64,000 nt of DNA from Stenotrophomonas sp. ASS1 (GCF_004346925.1 NZ_CP031167.1:2252001-2316000), one strand, 5' to 3'; positions 1 through 8,296 are shown, numbered from the stretch's first letter. The notes: generated by a model not told the origin, from the sequence alone. Made by a program: numbers and translations.

Positions 1-512
1 AGTGGCGCACCCTGCGGGCCGACCCGCACATGCACCACATGGCTGATGCCACGATGGAACATCTTGGCGTATGGGCAGACGCGTTCGGTATTGCGCACCA
101 GTTCGCCGGCCAGGTTCGCATCCATGCCGGGAAGATGGACCACGATCTCGGCAGACAGCAGGTACAGCCCATCTGCCGGATCACGGGCGAAGGTGACCTC
201 CACTTCGACGCTGGGGTTGTGCAGCAGCAGGCCGGCACGCGCGGCCACCAGCACCATGGCGCCGTGGAAGCAGCCGGCGTAGCTTGCCGCCAATAGCTGC
301 TCGGGATTCGATCCGCCGCCAGGCCCACCGAGTTCTGGCGGCAGGCGCAGGTTCACCGCCAGTGCACCGTCGTCCGATCGCACCACGCCGGACGCGCGCC
401 CGTGCTGGGCCTGGCCACCGCTCACCCGCACGCGGCCGGTGTACAGCGGCTGCACGTCGTCGCCCTGGTAGCGGTCCAGCATGGCGGGCGAAGGTGGCTT
501 CAGCTCGATCAT
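1..512 (-). CDS. Ohr/OsmC-family peroxidase, 3' end outside window
   Basis: This is a partial gene: 170 codons are present and the C-terminus lies beyond base 1. OsmC/Ohr proteins are cytoplasmic thiol peroxidases that reduce organic hydroperoxides. Both redox cysteines of the family are visible, in AGCFHGAM (about residue 80) and in CPYAKM (about residue 145). The central stretch NPEQLLAASYAGCF is typical of the family. The ATG at 512 opens MIELKPPSPAMLDRYQGDD. The gene lies 21 bases downstream of the NmrA-type gene on the same strand, so the two probably form an operon. Ohr versus general OsmC cannot be settled without the C-terminus. Confidence 0.85.
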   Translation of the reverse strand, partial: MIELKPPSPAMLDRYQGDDVQPLYTGRVRVSGGQAQHGRASGVVRSDDGALAVNLRLPPELGGPGGGSNPEQLLAASYAGCFHGAMVLVAARAGLLLHNPSVEVEVTFARDPADGLYLLSAEIVVHLPGMDANLAGELVRNTERVCPYAKMFHRGISHVVHVRVGPQGAP

Positions 513-533
513 TGGCAGGCGATCGATGCCCGC

Positions 534-1301
534 TCAGGCGGGCTGCCGCTGCAACAGGCCGGACTGCTGCAGCCAGGCGTCGAAGCCGACCTGCCCCAGC
601 CACGCCTGCGCCACCGGCAGCAGCGTATCGATCTGCAGCGGCGCACCGAAGTACAGGGCCTCGGCGTCTGCCACGACCTGTCGCGGGTCGCCGGTCCGCT
701 GCAGATACTGCCTGGCCAGATCCGCCATCGCGACGCGCTGGGGGCCCGCAATTTCCACTACGCCATTGCGGGGTGGCTGCTGCGCGATGCGTGCCACCGC
801 TTCGGCAACATCCTCGGCGGCAATGGGCTGAACGTCGGCGGCCGGCAGCCGCACGGTCGTCCCATTGCCGGCGGACTGGATGATGCCCGGCAGGAACTCG
901 AAGAACTGCGTGGAATGGATGATGGTGTACGGCAGGCCCGAATCGCGGATCAGGCGCTCCTGGGCGATCTTGCCGCGGAAGTAGCCGCTGGCCGCAAGCT
1001 TGTCGGTGCCTACGACGGAAAGCGCAACGTGGTGGCGTACGCCGGCACGGGCGGCGGCGGTCAGGACGTTGTGGCCAGCGGTCTCGAAGAACGAAAGCAC
1101 TGCCGCATCTTCGAACGAGGGCGAGTTGGCGAGGTCCACCACCACGTCGACCCCGTCCATGGCGGCGCCCAGGCCTTCACCGGTCAGCACATCCACGCCG
1201 GTGGAGGACGCGGCCACCACGATGTCATGCCCGGCGGTGCGCAGGCGCTCAACCACCTTGCTGCCGATGCGGCCGGTACCACCGATGACGAGGAATTTCA
1301 T
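534..1301 (-). CDS. NmrA/atypical SDR-family NAD(P)-binding epimerase/oxidoreductase
   Basis: A 255-residue protein. The N-terminal dinucleotide-binding motif GGTGRIGS (residues 7-14) marks an atypical short-chain dehydrogenase of the NmrA/NAD(P)H-binding type. The YFRGKIAQERLIRDSGLPYT segment matches the family's substrate-binding half (YxxxK-like region). Substrate unknown. The start is supported by an AGGAG a few bases upstream of the ATG at 1301. It is probably co-transcribed with the downstream Ohr-like gene. Epimerases and oxidoreductases of this type are known neighbours of ECF41 sigma genes, which fits the sigma gene at 3871. Confidence 0.85.
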   Translation of the reverse strand: MKFLVIGGTGRIGSKVVERLRTAGHDIVVAASSTGVDVLTGEGLGAAMDGVDVVVDLANSPSFEDAAVLSFFETAGHNVLTAAARAGVRHHVALSVVGTDKLAASGYFRGKIAQERLIRDSGLPYTIIHSTQFFEFLPGIIQSAGNGTTVRLPAADVQPIAAEDVAEAVARIAQQPPRNGVVEIAGPQRVAMADLARQYLQRTGDPRQVVADAEALYFGAPLQIDTLLPVAQAWLGQVGFDAWLQQSGLLQRQPA

Positions 1302-1429
1302 GACGTGTCTCCTGGAATGTGGAAGGGGCGACCGGCTGTGGCCGGGCATGCTGGAATCGTAGGCCGCGTGGGCGCGGGGCAGTAGGTCCGCGCTGGGGCG
1401 CGCACTGTTGCCCGGCACGCACCAATGCT

Positions 1430-2461
1430 TCAGGCCCAGGCGGGCTGTGCCTCTGGCTTCATGGACGTGGCCTGTTGGCGCGCTTCCCAATGCGAGATCA
1501 CATCCAGCTCGAGCGCGCGCACCCGCTGCGTGCTGAAGTCGATGAAGGCCCGCACGCGCTTGGGAAGCTGGCGGCGGCTGAGGTAGCACAGGTAGTGGCC
1601 GCGATCGAGCGGCGCATGCCGATCCAGGCAGGTCACCACCCTGCCCGCCCACAGCGCTTCACGTATCTGATAGCTGGGCAGCTGGGCGATGCCCAGCCCG
1701 TCGATGACGGCCTGCAGGGCCAGGTCGGCATCGTTGAACACCAGTGCGGCCGGCGGCTGCAGGTGCACATCGGTGCCGTCGACCCGGAATTCCCAGGGCT
1801 GCATGCGCCCACCCGGCAGGCGCCGCCCGATGCAGGCATGCGTGGACAGCGCATCCACCGACGACGGTAGACCCTGCGCCCGCACGTACGCTGGTGATGC
1901 ACACACCACCAGCTGCATCGGCACCAGCTGCTTGGCGATCACCTGGCTGTCTTCCAGCAGGCCGTCGCGGAACGCCACGTCGATGCGGTCACCGGCCAGG
2001 TCGGGGGCCTGCTCGTCCAGCAGCAGTTCTACCGAGACCTGCGGGTACTCGGCGCGGAAGGCGGCCAGCAAGGGGGCGATCACCCGCCGGCCGAAGCCGT
2101 GGCTGGCACTGATGCGCAGGTGCCCGCGCGGCGGGCCCTCGCGCAGGTCGCGCATTTCCTCCAGCGCCTGCAGGATGCAGTTCACGCCCGGGTTGCAGCC
2201 CTCCAGGAACAGCTCGCCTTCGCGGGTCAGCGTGGTCGAGCGCGTGGTGCGCAGGAACAACCGCACGCCCAGCTGGCTTTCCAGCTTCTGCACGCTGCGG
2301 CTGACGGCCGAACGGCCAATGCCGAGGCGGTCGGCCGCGCGGGCGAAACTGCCCTCGGCCGCCACTGCAATGAAGGCCAGCACGCCGGCGTAGCTGGTGG
2401 AGAAGGATGCAGTGAGCGCATCGTGCCCGTCGCTGGCCGGGTTGGGCTGTGCGATGTTCAT
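1430..2461 (-). CDS. LysR-family transcriptional regulator
   Basis: A 343-residue LysR regulator. The winged helix-turn-helix spans roughly residues 30-90 (SFARAADRLGIGRSAVSRSV, then QLGVRLFLRTTRS). A periplasmic-binding-like effector domain follows. The ATG at 2461 overlaps the TGA of the sigma-region-4 ORF upstream (ATGA), so the two are likely translationally coupled. A start further inside is possible because the first 25 residues are not conserved-looking. Targets are not evident; the NmrA/Ohr pair downstream on the same strand is the obvious candidate. Confidence 0.88.
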   Translation of the reverse strand: MNIAQPNPASDGHDALTASFSTSYAGVLAFIAVAAEGSFARAADRLGIGRSAVSRSVQKLESQLGVRLFLRTTRSTTLTREGELFLEGCNPGVNCILQALEEMRDLREGPPRGHLRISASHGFGRRVIAPLLAAFRAEYPQVSVELLLDEQAPDLAGDRIDVAFRDGLLEDSQVIAKQLVPMQLVVCASPAYVRAQGLPSSVDALSTHACIGRRLPGGRMQPWEFRVDGTDVHLQPPAALVFNDADLALQAVIDGLGIAQLPSYQIREALWAGRVVTCLDRHAPLDRGHYLCYLSRRQLPKRVRAFIDFSTQRVRALELDVISHWEARQQATSMKPEAQPAWA

Positions 2462-2712
2462 GGGCGGCCTGGCTCCAGGCGGGCACGGCGTGCGTGCAGG
2501 TGGTTCCGCGCCAGCGCCAGGCGCTGCCTGCACGCGGAAAGGTCGAGCCCCAGCAGAGGCACAATGTCCTCGAACCCGGCGCCCAGCACGTCGTGCAGCA
2601 ACAGCACCGCACGTGCATCGGGCGGCAATTCGCGCAGTGCGGCCAGGAAGGTCTGCCAGACCTGTTCGCTGGCAGGGCGGAATGCGGTGCGCAGGTGCGA
2701 TGAGGTGTCCAT
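2458..2712 (-). CDS. Sigma-70 region 4-only protein (ECF41-like fragment)
   Basis: An 84-residue ORF resembling only the region-4 (-35 recognition) domain of an ECF sigma factor: LRELPPDARAVLLLHDVLG followed by LSACRQRLALARNHLHARRA. This is similar to LERLAPDARAAFLLHDVFD in the complete ECF41 sigma factor encoded at 3871. Region 2 is absent. The reading frame is open further upstream to an ATG at 2766, but a perfect ECF41-type promoter lies between 2747 and 2721, so I favour the ATG at 2712, eight bases after the -10 CGTC. The stop overlaps the LysR start by four bases. It could be a degraded sigma gene, but the precise promoter and coupling argue that it is expressed. Confidence 0.6.
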   Translation of the reverse strand: MDTSSHLRTAFRPASEQVWQTFLAALRELPPDARAVLLLHDVLGAGFEDIVPLLGLDLSACRQRLALARNHLHARRARLEPGRP

Positions 2713-2720
2713 GCCCGGCA

Positions 2721-2747
2721 GACGGCCGAGCATCGGCCGCTGTGACA
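2721..2747 (-). promoter_or_regulatory. ECF41-type promoter upstream of the sigma-region-4/LysR genes
   Basis: On the minus strand, TGTCACA (2747-2741), a 16-base spacer and CGTC (2724-2721) match exactly the published ECF41 consensus TGTCACA-N16-CGTC. The spacer contains a 7-bp inverted repeat (CGGCCGA / TCGGCCG). The -10 lies only 8 bases before the ATG at 2712. Confidence 0.75.
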
Positions 2748-2855
2748 GGCCATTGGTGTTTTTCATGCAACAGCGTGCGGCCCGGCCACGGCCTACCGGC
2801 AGCGCGGGCGCAGGCCTAGCCTCGCTGTGTCCTTCACTCGCTACAGGAACACGCC

Positions 2856-3335
2856 ATGACCGCACGTCTGGATTACGCCGCGCAATCCCCCGAACTGTTC
2901 AAGAAGCTCGGCCTGTACTCGCATGCCGCCCATACCGCCTCGATCGAAGCGGCCATCATCGATCTGGTCAACATCCGCGCGTCGCAGCTCAACGGCTGCG
3001 GCTTCTGCCTGGACATGCACGTGAAGGAGGCCACCCTGCGCGGCGAGCGCCCACTGCGCCTGCATCACCTGGCGGCATGGCGTGAATCGACGCTGTTCAG
3101 CCCGCGCGAGCGCGCCTGCCTGGCCTGGACCGAAGTGCTGACCCAGTTGCCGGCGCAGGGTGTGCCCGACGAGCTGTACGCGCGGGTGCGCGGCCAGCTG
3201 TCCGAGCAGGAGATCGTCGACCTGACCCATGCGGTGATGGCGATCAACGCATGGAACCGCGCCAACGTCGCCTTCCGTACTACGCCCGGCATCCTGGACG
3301 CGGCCTTTGGCCTGGACAAGGCCGGCCTGGCCTGA
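2856..3335 (+). CDS. Carboxymuconolactone decarboxylase / AhpD-like alkylhydroperoxidase
   Basis: A 159-residue protein. Its CxxC-xxxH active site (Cys48, Cys51, His55 in NGCGFCLDMH) identifies the AhpD-like branch of the CMD superfamily, which reduces peroxides rather than decarboxylating a lactone. ASIEAAIIDLVNIRASQLNG before the motif and the LTHAVMAINAWNR helix are typical. An AGGA precedes the ATG at 2856. It is divergent from the sigma-region-4/LysR pair. CMD genes are known partners and often targets of ECF41 sigma factors, but I find no ECF41 promoter in its 89-base upstream gap. Confidence 0.9.
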   Translation: MTARLDYAAQSPELFKKLGLYSHAAHTASIEAAIIDLVNIRASQLNGCGFCLDMHVKEATLRGERPLRLHHLAAWRESTLFSPRERACLAWTEVLTQLPAQGVPDELYARVRGQLSEQEIVDLTHAVMAINAWNRANVAFRTTPGILDAAFGLDKAGLA

Positions 3336-3390
3336 TCGATCCGCCGCTGCCCCATGCAGCGGCCCTCCCCTGCCGCACTGGAGACCTGCC

Positions 3391-3795
3391 ATGCGTCGTT
3401 CTGTTCTGGCCCTGCTTGCGCTGCTGCCACTGTGCAGCGCTGCTGCCTCCCCGCCCCCTGCTGCGCCCGAGCCCCTGGTACGCGAGGTGATGACCCGCGC
3501 CCTGCCGGAGCAGCCCGGCAAGGAAGCGCTGATCCTTACCGTGGAATACCCGCCGGGTGGCGCCGATCCGGTGCACCGCCACGATGCCCATGGCTTCGTC
3601 TATGTCCTGGAAGGACGGATCGTGATGGGCGTGGCCGGCGGCAAGGAAGTCACCCTCGGCCCGGGCGAGGCCTTCCATGAAGGCCCGGCCGATCTGCACA
3701 CCGTGGGTCGTAACGCCAGCGCTACCGAGCCGGCGAAGTTCGTGGTGTTCCTGATCAAGGACATCGGCAAGCCAGCGGTTCTGCCGCCGCACTGA
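3391..3795 (+). CDS. Exported cupin-domain protein
   Basis: A 134-residue protein with an N-terminal secretion signal (MRRSVLALLALLPLCSAAAS). A single cupin barrel follows: metal ligands in DPVHRHDAHGFVYVLEG and the second motif around GEAFHEGPADLHTV. It is probably periplasmic. The reaction is unknown. I chose the ATG at 3391 because it begins the signal peptide. It is 55 bases downstream of the CMD gene on the same strand, likely the same transcript. Confidence 0.85.
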   Translation: MRRSVLALLALLPLCSAAASPPPAAPEPLVREVMTRALPEQPGKEALILTVEYPPGGADPVHRHDAHGFVYVLEGRIVMGVAGGKEVTLGPGEAFHEGPADLHTVGRNASATEPAKFVVFLIKDIGKPAVLPPH

Positions 3796-3820
3796 TCACA
3801 CGTCGGGCGCTGGCACCAAC

Positions 3821-3856
3821 GACAGGTCCCCGGGTGTCACAATCCGGGGACCTGTC
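3821..3856. repeat. 13-bp inverted repeat overlapping the ECF41 promoter
   Basis: Perfect arms GACAGGTCCCCGG (3821-3833) and CCGGGGACCTGTC (3844-3856) are separated by 10 bases. The loop contains most of the TGTCACA -35 element. It could be a regulator-binding dyad, or a terminator hairpin for the cupin gene that ends at 3795. Confidence 0.6.
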
Positions 3857-3861
3857 CCGTC
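3835..3861 (+). promoter_or_regulatory. ECF41-type promoter of the sigma gene (autoregulation)
   Basis: TGTCACA (3835-3841), exactly 16 bases, then CGTC (3858-3861), an exact match to the ECF41 consensus. The ATG at 3871 is 9 bases after CGTC, so the transcript is predicted to be leaderless or nearly so. This supports positive autoregulation, as described for ECF41 factors. Confidence 0.8.
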
Positions 3862-3870
3862 TACGCTGGC

Positions 3871-4752
3871 ATGGACGATTCCACTGCGCTGTTCTCCCGC
3901 CTCCGCCCACGCCTGTTCGGCGTGGCCTACCGTATGCTCGGGTCTTCGCACGAAGCCGAGGACGTGGTGCAGGATGTCTGGCTGCGCTGGCATGGCGCCG
4001 ACCCGTCACAGATCGAGAATCCCGAAGCCTGGCTGGTGGCCACCACCACCCGTCGCGCCATTGATGGCCTGCGCCTGGCACGGCATACGCGCGAACACTA
4101 TGTCGGCATGTGGTTGCCCGAACCGCTGCTGACCGATGACACCAGCACCCCTGAATATGTGCTGGAAACCGCCAGCGATCTGTCGGTCGCCTTCCTAAGC
4201 GTGCTGGAGCGGTTGGCCCCGGATGCGCGTGCAGCCTTCCTGCTGCACGACGTGTTCGATCAGGACTACGCGGTGGTCGCGCGCACCCTGGACAAGACAG
4301 AAGCCGCCTGCCGGCAGATCGTACATCGCGCACGCCTGCAGCTCAGGCAGGAGCGCCCGCGCTACAACGTTCCGCAGGAGGTGCACCAGAAACTGCTGCG
4401 TCGTTTCGCCGAGGCCGTATCCAGCGGCGATTTCCGCACGATGAAGGCGCTGATGGCCGAGTCGGCCGAGCTGGTGGGTGACGGCGGCGGCATCGTCACC
4501 AGCTTCCCCAAGCCGATGGTCGGGGGCGCTCGCATTGCCCAGCTGCTGTATGCCCCGCACCTGCGGCGCAGCGCGCAATTGCGGATGGTGCCGGCCATGC
4601 TCAACGGACGGCTGGGACTGCTGCGCTACTTCGATGGCGAGCTGGAAGCGGCGATGGCCTTCGAGACCGATGGCGAACGGATCACGCAGATCCTGGTTCA
4701 GCGCAACCCGCACAAACTGCAGCGGCTGGCACTGCCTACCTCCATCCAGTAG
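3871..4752 (+). CDS. sigJ: ECF41-family RNA polymerase sigma factor with SnoaL-like C-terminal domain
   Basis: A 293-residue sigma factor. Region 2 (VAYRMLGSSHEAEDVVQDVW, about residues 20-45) and region 4 (about 105-165) are followed by a SnoaL/NTF2-like domain of about 120 residues. ECF41 hallmarks are present: WLPEPL in the region 2-4 linker (about residue 88) and the DGGG motif in the C-terminal domain (about residue 207). In this family the C-terminal extension replaces a separate anti-sigma factor and tunes activity. The promoter immediately upstream is an exact ECF41 consensus. CMD and epimerase genes nearby fit the described ECF41 context. The symbol is by family analogy. Confidence 0.92.
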   Translation: MDDSTALFSRLRPRLFGVAYRMLGSSHEAEDVVQDVWLRWHGADPSQIENPEAWLVATTTRRAIDGLRLARHTREHYVGMWLPEPLLTDDTSTPEYVLETASDLSVAFLSVLERLAPDARAAFLLHDVFDQDYAVVARTLDKTEAACRQIVHRARLQLRQERPRYNVPQEVHQKLLRRFAEAVSSGDFRTMKALMAESAELVGDGGGIVTSFPKPMVGGARIAQLLYAPHLRRSAQLRMVPAMLNGRLGLLRYFDGELEAAMAFETDGERITQILVQRNPHKLQRLALPTSIQ

Positions 4753-4805
4753 ATCCGCGCCCCGCGTGGATGGCATCCATTGTCGACCTCGTTCTTGCGG
4801 CATTC

Positions 4806-4831
4806 GACCGGGGCGCCGATGCGCCCCGGTC
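4806..4831. terminator. Bidirectional hairpin terminator
   Basis: A perfect 10-bp stem, GACCGGGGCG / CGCCCCGGTC, with a 6-base loop. It lies between the convergent sigma gene (ends 4752) and MBL gene (ends 4868). There is no clear T-run. Confidence 0.6.
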
Positions 4832-4867
4832 GTCAACGCCCGCCTGCGCAACGGCCGCAGGATCCGA

Positions 4868-5788
4868 TCAGAAGTCCCAGAACACCGGCACCCAGCGGAA
4901 GGTCTCGCCCTCCAGCGACACCCGGCCCACTGACGGGAACGGAAGATGCGTGGCCACCAGCATTTCACCGGTGCCTGCCAGTTCCTTCAGCAGGGCGATG
5001 CGGACGCGCGCGGATTCCTCCGGGTCATGCTCGAAGCCGTTGTGCCAGTTCGGCTGGTCGAAGCCGACCGCGAACACCGCGTCACCGGCAAAGGTCAGGG
5101 CCTGCCCGGCAGACGCCACGCGCACCACGCAGTGGCCCGGGGTATGCCCACCGGTGCGGCGGGCCGTCACGCCCGGCGCGATCTGCTGTTCGTCCTGGAA
5201 GGTGTGCACGTAGCTGCTGTACTCGGCCCAGAAGTGCTTGGCCGTAGCGCGCAGCGCATCGGGGAACCCCTGCGGCATGTTGGTACGGCTGAAGTCCGGC
5301 GACTTCCAGAACTCCACCTCCGCCGCGGCCACGTGGATCTTCAGGTCCGGGCGCAGCTGTTCCTTCACGCCTTCAACCAGCAGCCCGCCGACGTGGTCCA
5401 TGTGCATGTGGGTGATCACCACATCGGTGATTTCGCCCAGGTTGATACCGGCGGCACCGAGGCGGCGGATCAACTGGCCGGCGCGCGGCAGCTGCAGGTC
5501 CGGGTCCATGCCCAGGCCGGCATCGATGAGGATGGTGCGATCACCGCTGTGCACCACCATCACGTTCAATGCCCAGTCGAAGGCATCCTGCGGCAGGTAC
5601 ATCTCTTCGAACCATTCGGCACGGTCGGCGGCCGGTACGTTGTGGCCGAGCATCTGGGTGGGCAACGGCAGGACGCCATCGCTGATCACCAGCACTTCGA
5701 CGTCGCCCACCTTGAGGGCGTAGCGCGAGGGCACCAGCTCATCGAGGGCGGGGGCAATGGGCGCAGCGGTGTTTTCCAGACTGAACAT
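4868..5788 (-). CDS. MBL-fold metallo-hydrolase
   Basis: A 306-residue metallo-beta-lactamase-fold protein. The zinc-binding signature THMHMDHVGG (HxHxDH, about residue 135) is intact. Further ligands lie in TGGHTPGHC and FAGDAVF. There is no signal peptide, so it is probably cytoplasmic. Substrate unknown; related proteins include lactonases and other ester or thioester hydrolases. The ATG at 5788 has GGAGA upstream. An 18-bp perfect palindrome lies about 170 bases upstream (5960-5977). Confidence 0.85.
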   Translation of the reverse strand: MFSLENTAAPIAPALDELVPSRYALKVGDVEVLVISDGVLPLPTQMLGHNVPAADRAEWFEEMYLPQDAFDWALNVMVVHSGDRTILIDAGLGMDPDLQLPRAGQLIRRLGAAGINLGEITDVVITHMHMDHVGGLLVEGVKEQLRPDLKIHVAAAEVEFWKSPDFSRTNMPQGFPDALRATAKHFWAEYSSYVHTFQDEQQIAPGVTARRTGGHTPGHCVVRVASAGQALTFAGDAVFAVGFDQPNWHNGFEHDPEESARVRIALLKELAGTGEMLVATHLPFPSVGRVSLEGETFRWVPVFWDF

Positions 5789-5959
5789 GAGGGATCTCCA
5801 CGAAGGGCATTGGGCGGGCAGCGATGCAAGGCTGGCGCGAACGATTCCGGGCGCTTTCCCACGGCGCAGGGCGTGGCGTTGCCAGGGCACGGATGCCTGG
5901 CAGGCCAGCGCTGCAGGGTTCATGGGAAGACGGGCCACTGCGCAAGCGGTGGGCCCGGA

Positions 5960-5977
5960 ACACGGCATATGCCGTGT
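5960..5977. repeat. Perfect 18-bp palindrome, candidate operator
   Basis: ACACGGCATATGCCGTGT is its own reverse complement. It lies in the 271-base gap between the MBL gene (starts 5788, minus) and the DUF1348 gene (ends 6060, minus), upstream of the MBL gene. No dedicated regulator is adjacent. Confidence 0.5.
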
Positions 5978-6059
5978 GCGATCAGCCTAGGCAGCACACC
6001 GTTGCCGCGGTAGGCCCGTGGAGGGGGACGTGATGTTGCATTCCGGGAAGCAATGCGAA

Positions 6060-6536
6060 TCACATACCCAGATCAGATAGCCCCGGATGATCATCGGGGC
6101 GGCGCCCCAGCGGCCAGTGGAACTTGCGGTCACTTTCCTTGATCGGCATGTCGTTGATGCACGAAAAGCGGCGTTGCATCAGGCCATCAGCGCCGAATTC
6201 CCAGTTCTCGTTTCCATAGGAACGGAACCAGTTGCCGGAGTCGTCATGCCACTCATAGGCGTAGCGCACGGCAATACGATTGTCGGTGAAGGCCCACAGC
6301 TCCTTGATCAGCCGGTACTCAAGCTCCTTGTTCCACTTGCGGGCCAGGAACTGCCGCGCTTCCTCGCGGCCATGGGTGAACTCGGCGCGGTTGCGCCACT
6401 CGGTGTCCAGTGAATAGGCCAGCGCAACTTTGTCGGCATCGCGGGTGTTCCAGCCATCCTCGGCCAGGCGCACTTTCTCGATGGCCGATTCAAGGGTGAA
6501 TGGGGGAAGTGGTGGGCGGGGTGCTTCAGTGGACAC
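6060..6536 (-). CDS. DUF1348 / NTF2-like (SnoaL-fold) protein
   Basis: A 158-residue protein of the DUF1348 family within the NTF2-like superfamily. Conserved segments include [24 protein letters not shown] and the tryptophan-rich [14 protein letters not shown]. Function unknown; such proteins are often near oxidative or electrophile-stress genes. I prefer the GTG at 6536 because GGAGG lies seven bases upstream. An ATG at 6554 is the alternative. It is transcribed after the TetR gene on the same strand (62-base gap). Confidence 0.82.
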   Translation of the reverse strand: MSTEAPRPPLPPFTLESAIEKVRLAEDGWNTRDADKVALAYSLDTEWRNRAEFTHGREEARQFLARKWNKELEYRLIKELWAFTDNRIAVRYAYEWHDDSGNWFRSYGNENWEFGADGLMQRRFSCINDMPIKESDRKFHWPLGRRPDDHPGLSDLGM

Positions 6537-6597
6537 GGTGGGGCCTCCAATCAAGTGGATGAACGGGGTGCTTCGACGGGTTTTGATGGCTCAGGCG

Positions 6598-7167
6598 TCA
6601 GCGCCTGGCCTGCTCCAACAACACCTTTGCAACATCCCTGGCAGTGTCTGCGGCGTTGTAGTCGCCCATCACGCGCGAGACGGTGATGGCGCCTTCCATG
6701 AGGACCAGCAGCTGCCGCGCCAGCGCTTCCGGCTGCTGGATGTCCAGTTGCGTGGTGAGTTCCAGCGTGTAATCCAGCAGCTTCTGCTTGTGATGTTTGG
6801 CGATGTGCCGAATCGGATCGTCGGGATCGCCAACCTCGCCTGCGGTGTTGATGAAGGCACAGCCGCGATAGCCCTCGGACTGGAACCAGCCCTTGAGCAC
6901 GGTGAACATGCCGAGGATGCGTGCTTCTGCGGTGTCGGCCTTGTTGCACTCCTGCTGGAACCAGGTGAGCCAGCGCACGTCGCGCGCGTTCAATGCCGCA
7001 GCGGCCACCTGGTCCTTGTTTTCAAAGTGCCGGTAGATGCTCTTCCGGGCAACGCCGGAGGTCTTCACCAGCAGGTCCATGCCGGTGGCGTGGATCCCGT
7101 TCTGGTAGATCAGCGCCTCGGCGGTGGCCAGGATCTTGTCCGCGGTGTCGGTGCCGGTCTTGTGCAT
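6598..7167 (-). CDS. TetR/AcrR-family transcriptional repressor
   Basis: A 189-residue regulator. The N-terminal helix-turn-helix ([20 protein letters not shown], about residues 26-46) is typical TetR. The C-terminal ligand domain has no identifiable specificity. A perfect dyad (7173-7198) sits 6 bases upstream of its start codon and faces the divergent hydrolase gene at 7336. The simplest model is repression of itself, the DUF1348 gene downstream, and the hydrolase. Confidence 0.88.
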   Translation of the reverse strand: MHKTGTDTADKILATAEALIYQNGIHATGMDLLVKTSGVARKSIYRHFENKDQVAAAALNARDVRWLTWFQQECNKADTAEARILGMFTVLKGWFQSEGYRGCAFINTAGEVGDPDDPIRHIAKHHKQKLLDYTLELTTQLDIQQPEALARQLLVLMEGAITVSRVMGDYNAADTARDVAKVLLEQARR

Positions 7168-7172
7168 GGCCG

Positions 7173-7198
7173 CAAGGTAGAACGACCGTTCTACCTTG
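7173..7198. promoter_or_regulatory. TetR-type operator dyad
   Basis: Perfect 12-bp arms CAAGGTAGAACG and CGTTCTACCTTG are separated by two bases, immediately upstream of the TetR gene and in the divergent intergenic region. Length and symmetry are those of TetR-family operators. Confidence 0.75.
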
Positions 7199-7335
7199 TC
7201 AACGGGCAATGGGTGGCGGTTTGTGTGTGCACAACCGTGCAAGACGATCTATCAAGAAATCCGGACAGTTCATCACCCAGGCGCCTGATTGCAGGCGCAA
7301 AGTACGCCTCACCACCCACCCATGAGAGTTTCCGC

Positions 7336-8289
7336 ATGAACACCTTCGCCCGCACCCTGGCCATTGCCACCCTCGCCCTGTCGGTCCAGGCCGGCCTGTC
7401 CGCGCAGGCCGCCGAACCGGCCAAGCCGGCAGCAGTCACCAGCATCGCGCGCACAGCCAGCTACATCACCACCGCCGATGGCGTGCAGCTCTACTACAAG
7501 GACTGGGGCCCGAAGGACGGCCCGGTCGTTACCTTCAGCCACGGCTGGCCGTTGAACTCGGACAGCTGGGAATCGCAGATGATCTTCCTGGCCAACCACG
7601 GCTACCGCGTCATCGCCCATGACCGTCGTGGCCACGGCCGTTCCAGCCAGCCGTGGGATGGCAACGACATGGATCACTACGCCGATGACCTGGCCACGGT
7701 GATCAACACGCTCGACCTGCATGACGTCACCCTGGTGGGCTTCTCCACGGGCGGCGGCGAAGTGGCGCGCTACATCGGCCGCCATGGCACCGGCCGGGTG
7801 AAGAAGGCGGTGCTGATCAGCTCGGTGCCGCCGTTGATGCTGAAGACCGCCGATAACCCCAATGGCCTGCCGATGGAAGTGTTCGATGGCATCCGCAAGG
7901 CGCAGATGGACAACCGCGCGCAGCTGTACAAGGACATCCCGTCCGGCCCGTTCTACGGTTTCAACCGCCCGGGCGCAAAGGTGTCGCAGGGCCTGATCGA
8001 TGCCTGGTGGGCGCAGGGCATGCAGGGGGGCCACAAGAACACCTACGATTCGATCGCCGCATTCTCGGCCACCGACTTCCGCGCCGACCTGAAAAAGTTC
8101 GATGTGCCAACGCTGGTGATCCACGGTGATGATGATCAGATCGTGCCGATCGACATCTCGGGCCGCCAGTCGGCGAAGCTGATCAAGGGCGCCAGGCTGA
8201 TTGTGTACCCGGGTGCGCCGCATGGCCTGACCGACACCCACAAGGACAAGGTCAACCAGGATCTGCTGAGCTTCCTGCAGGAGAAGTGA
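7336..8289 (+). CDS. Exported alpha/beta hydrolase, non-haem haloperoxidase-like
   Basis: A 317-residue protein. The first 27 residues form a signal peptide (ends SAQAA). The fold is alpha/beta hydrolase of the cofactor-free chloroperoxidase type. The nucleophile elbow is GFSTGGGE, the acid is in [10 protein letters not shown] and the histidine is in PGAPHGLT. The oxyanion strand FSHGWPL and the DRRGHGRS motif are typical. Export is less common than a cytoplasmic location in this family. Likely substrates are esters or peracids. It is divergent from a TetR gene with a perfect dyad, so probably inducible. Confidence 0.87.
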   Translation: MNTFARTLAIATLALSVQAGLSAQAAEPAKPAAVTSIARTASYITTADGVQLYYKDWGPKDGPVVTFSHGWPLNSDSWESQMIFLANHGYRVIAHDRRGHGRSSQPWDGNDMDHYADDLATVINTLDLHDVTLVGFSTGGGEVARYIGRHGTGRVKKAVLISSVPPLMLKTADNPNGLPMEVFDGIRKAQMDNRAQLYKDIPSGPFYGFNRPGAKVSQGLIDAWWAQGMQGGHKNTYDSIAAFSATDFRADLKKFDVPTLVIHGDDDQIVPIDISGRQSAKLIKGARLIVYPGAPHGLTDTHKDKVNQDLLSFLQEK

Positions 8290-8296
8290 GTAACCG

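Noticed and set aside
2713-2766. Longer start (ATG 2766) for the sigma-region-4 ORF
   Set aside because: The extension would cover a perfect ECF41 promoter, so the ATG at 2712 is preferred.
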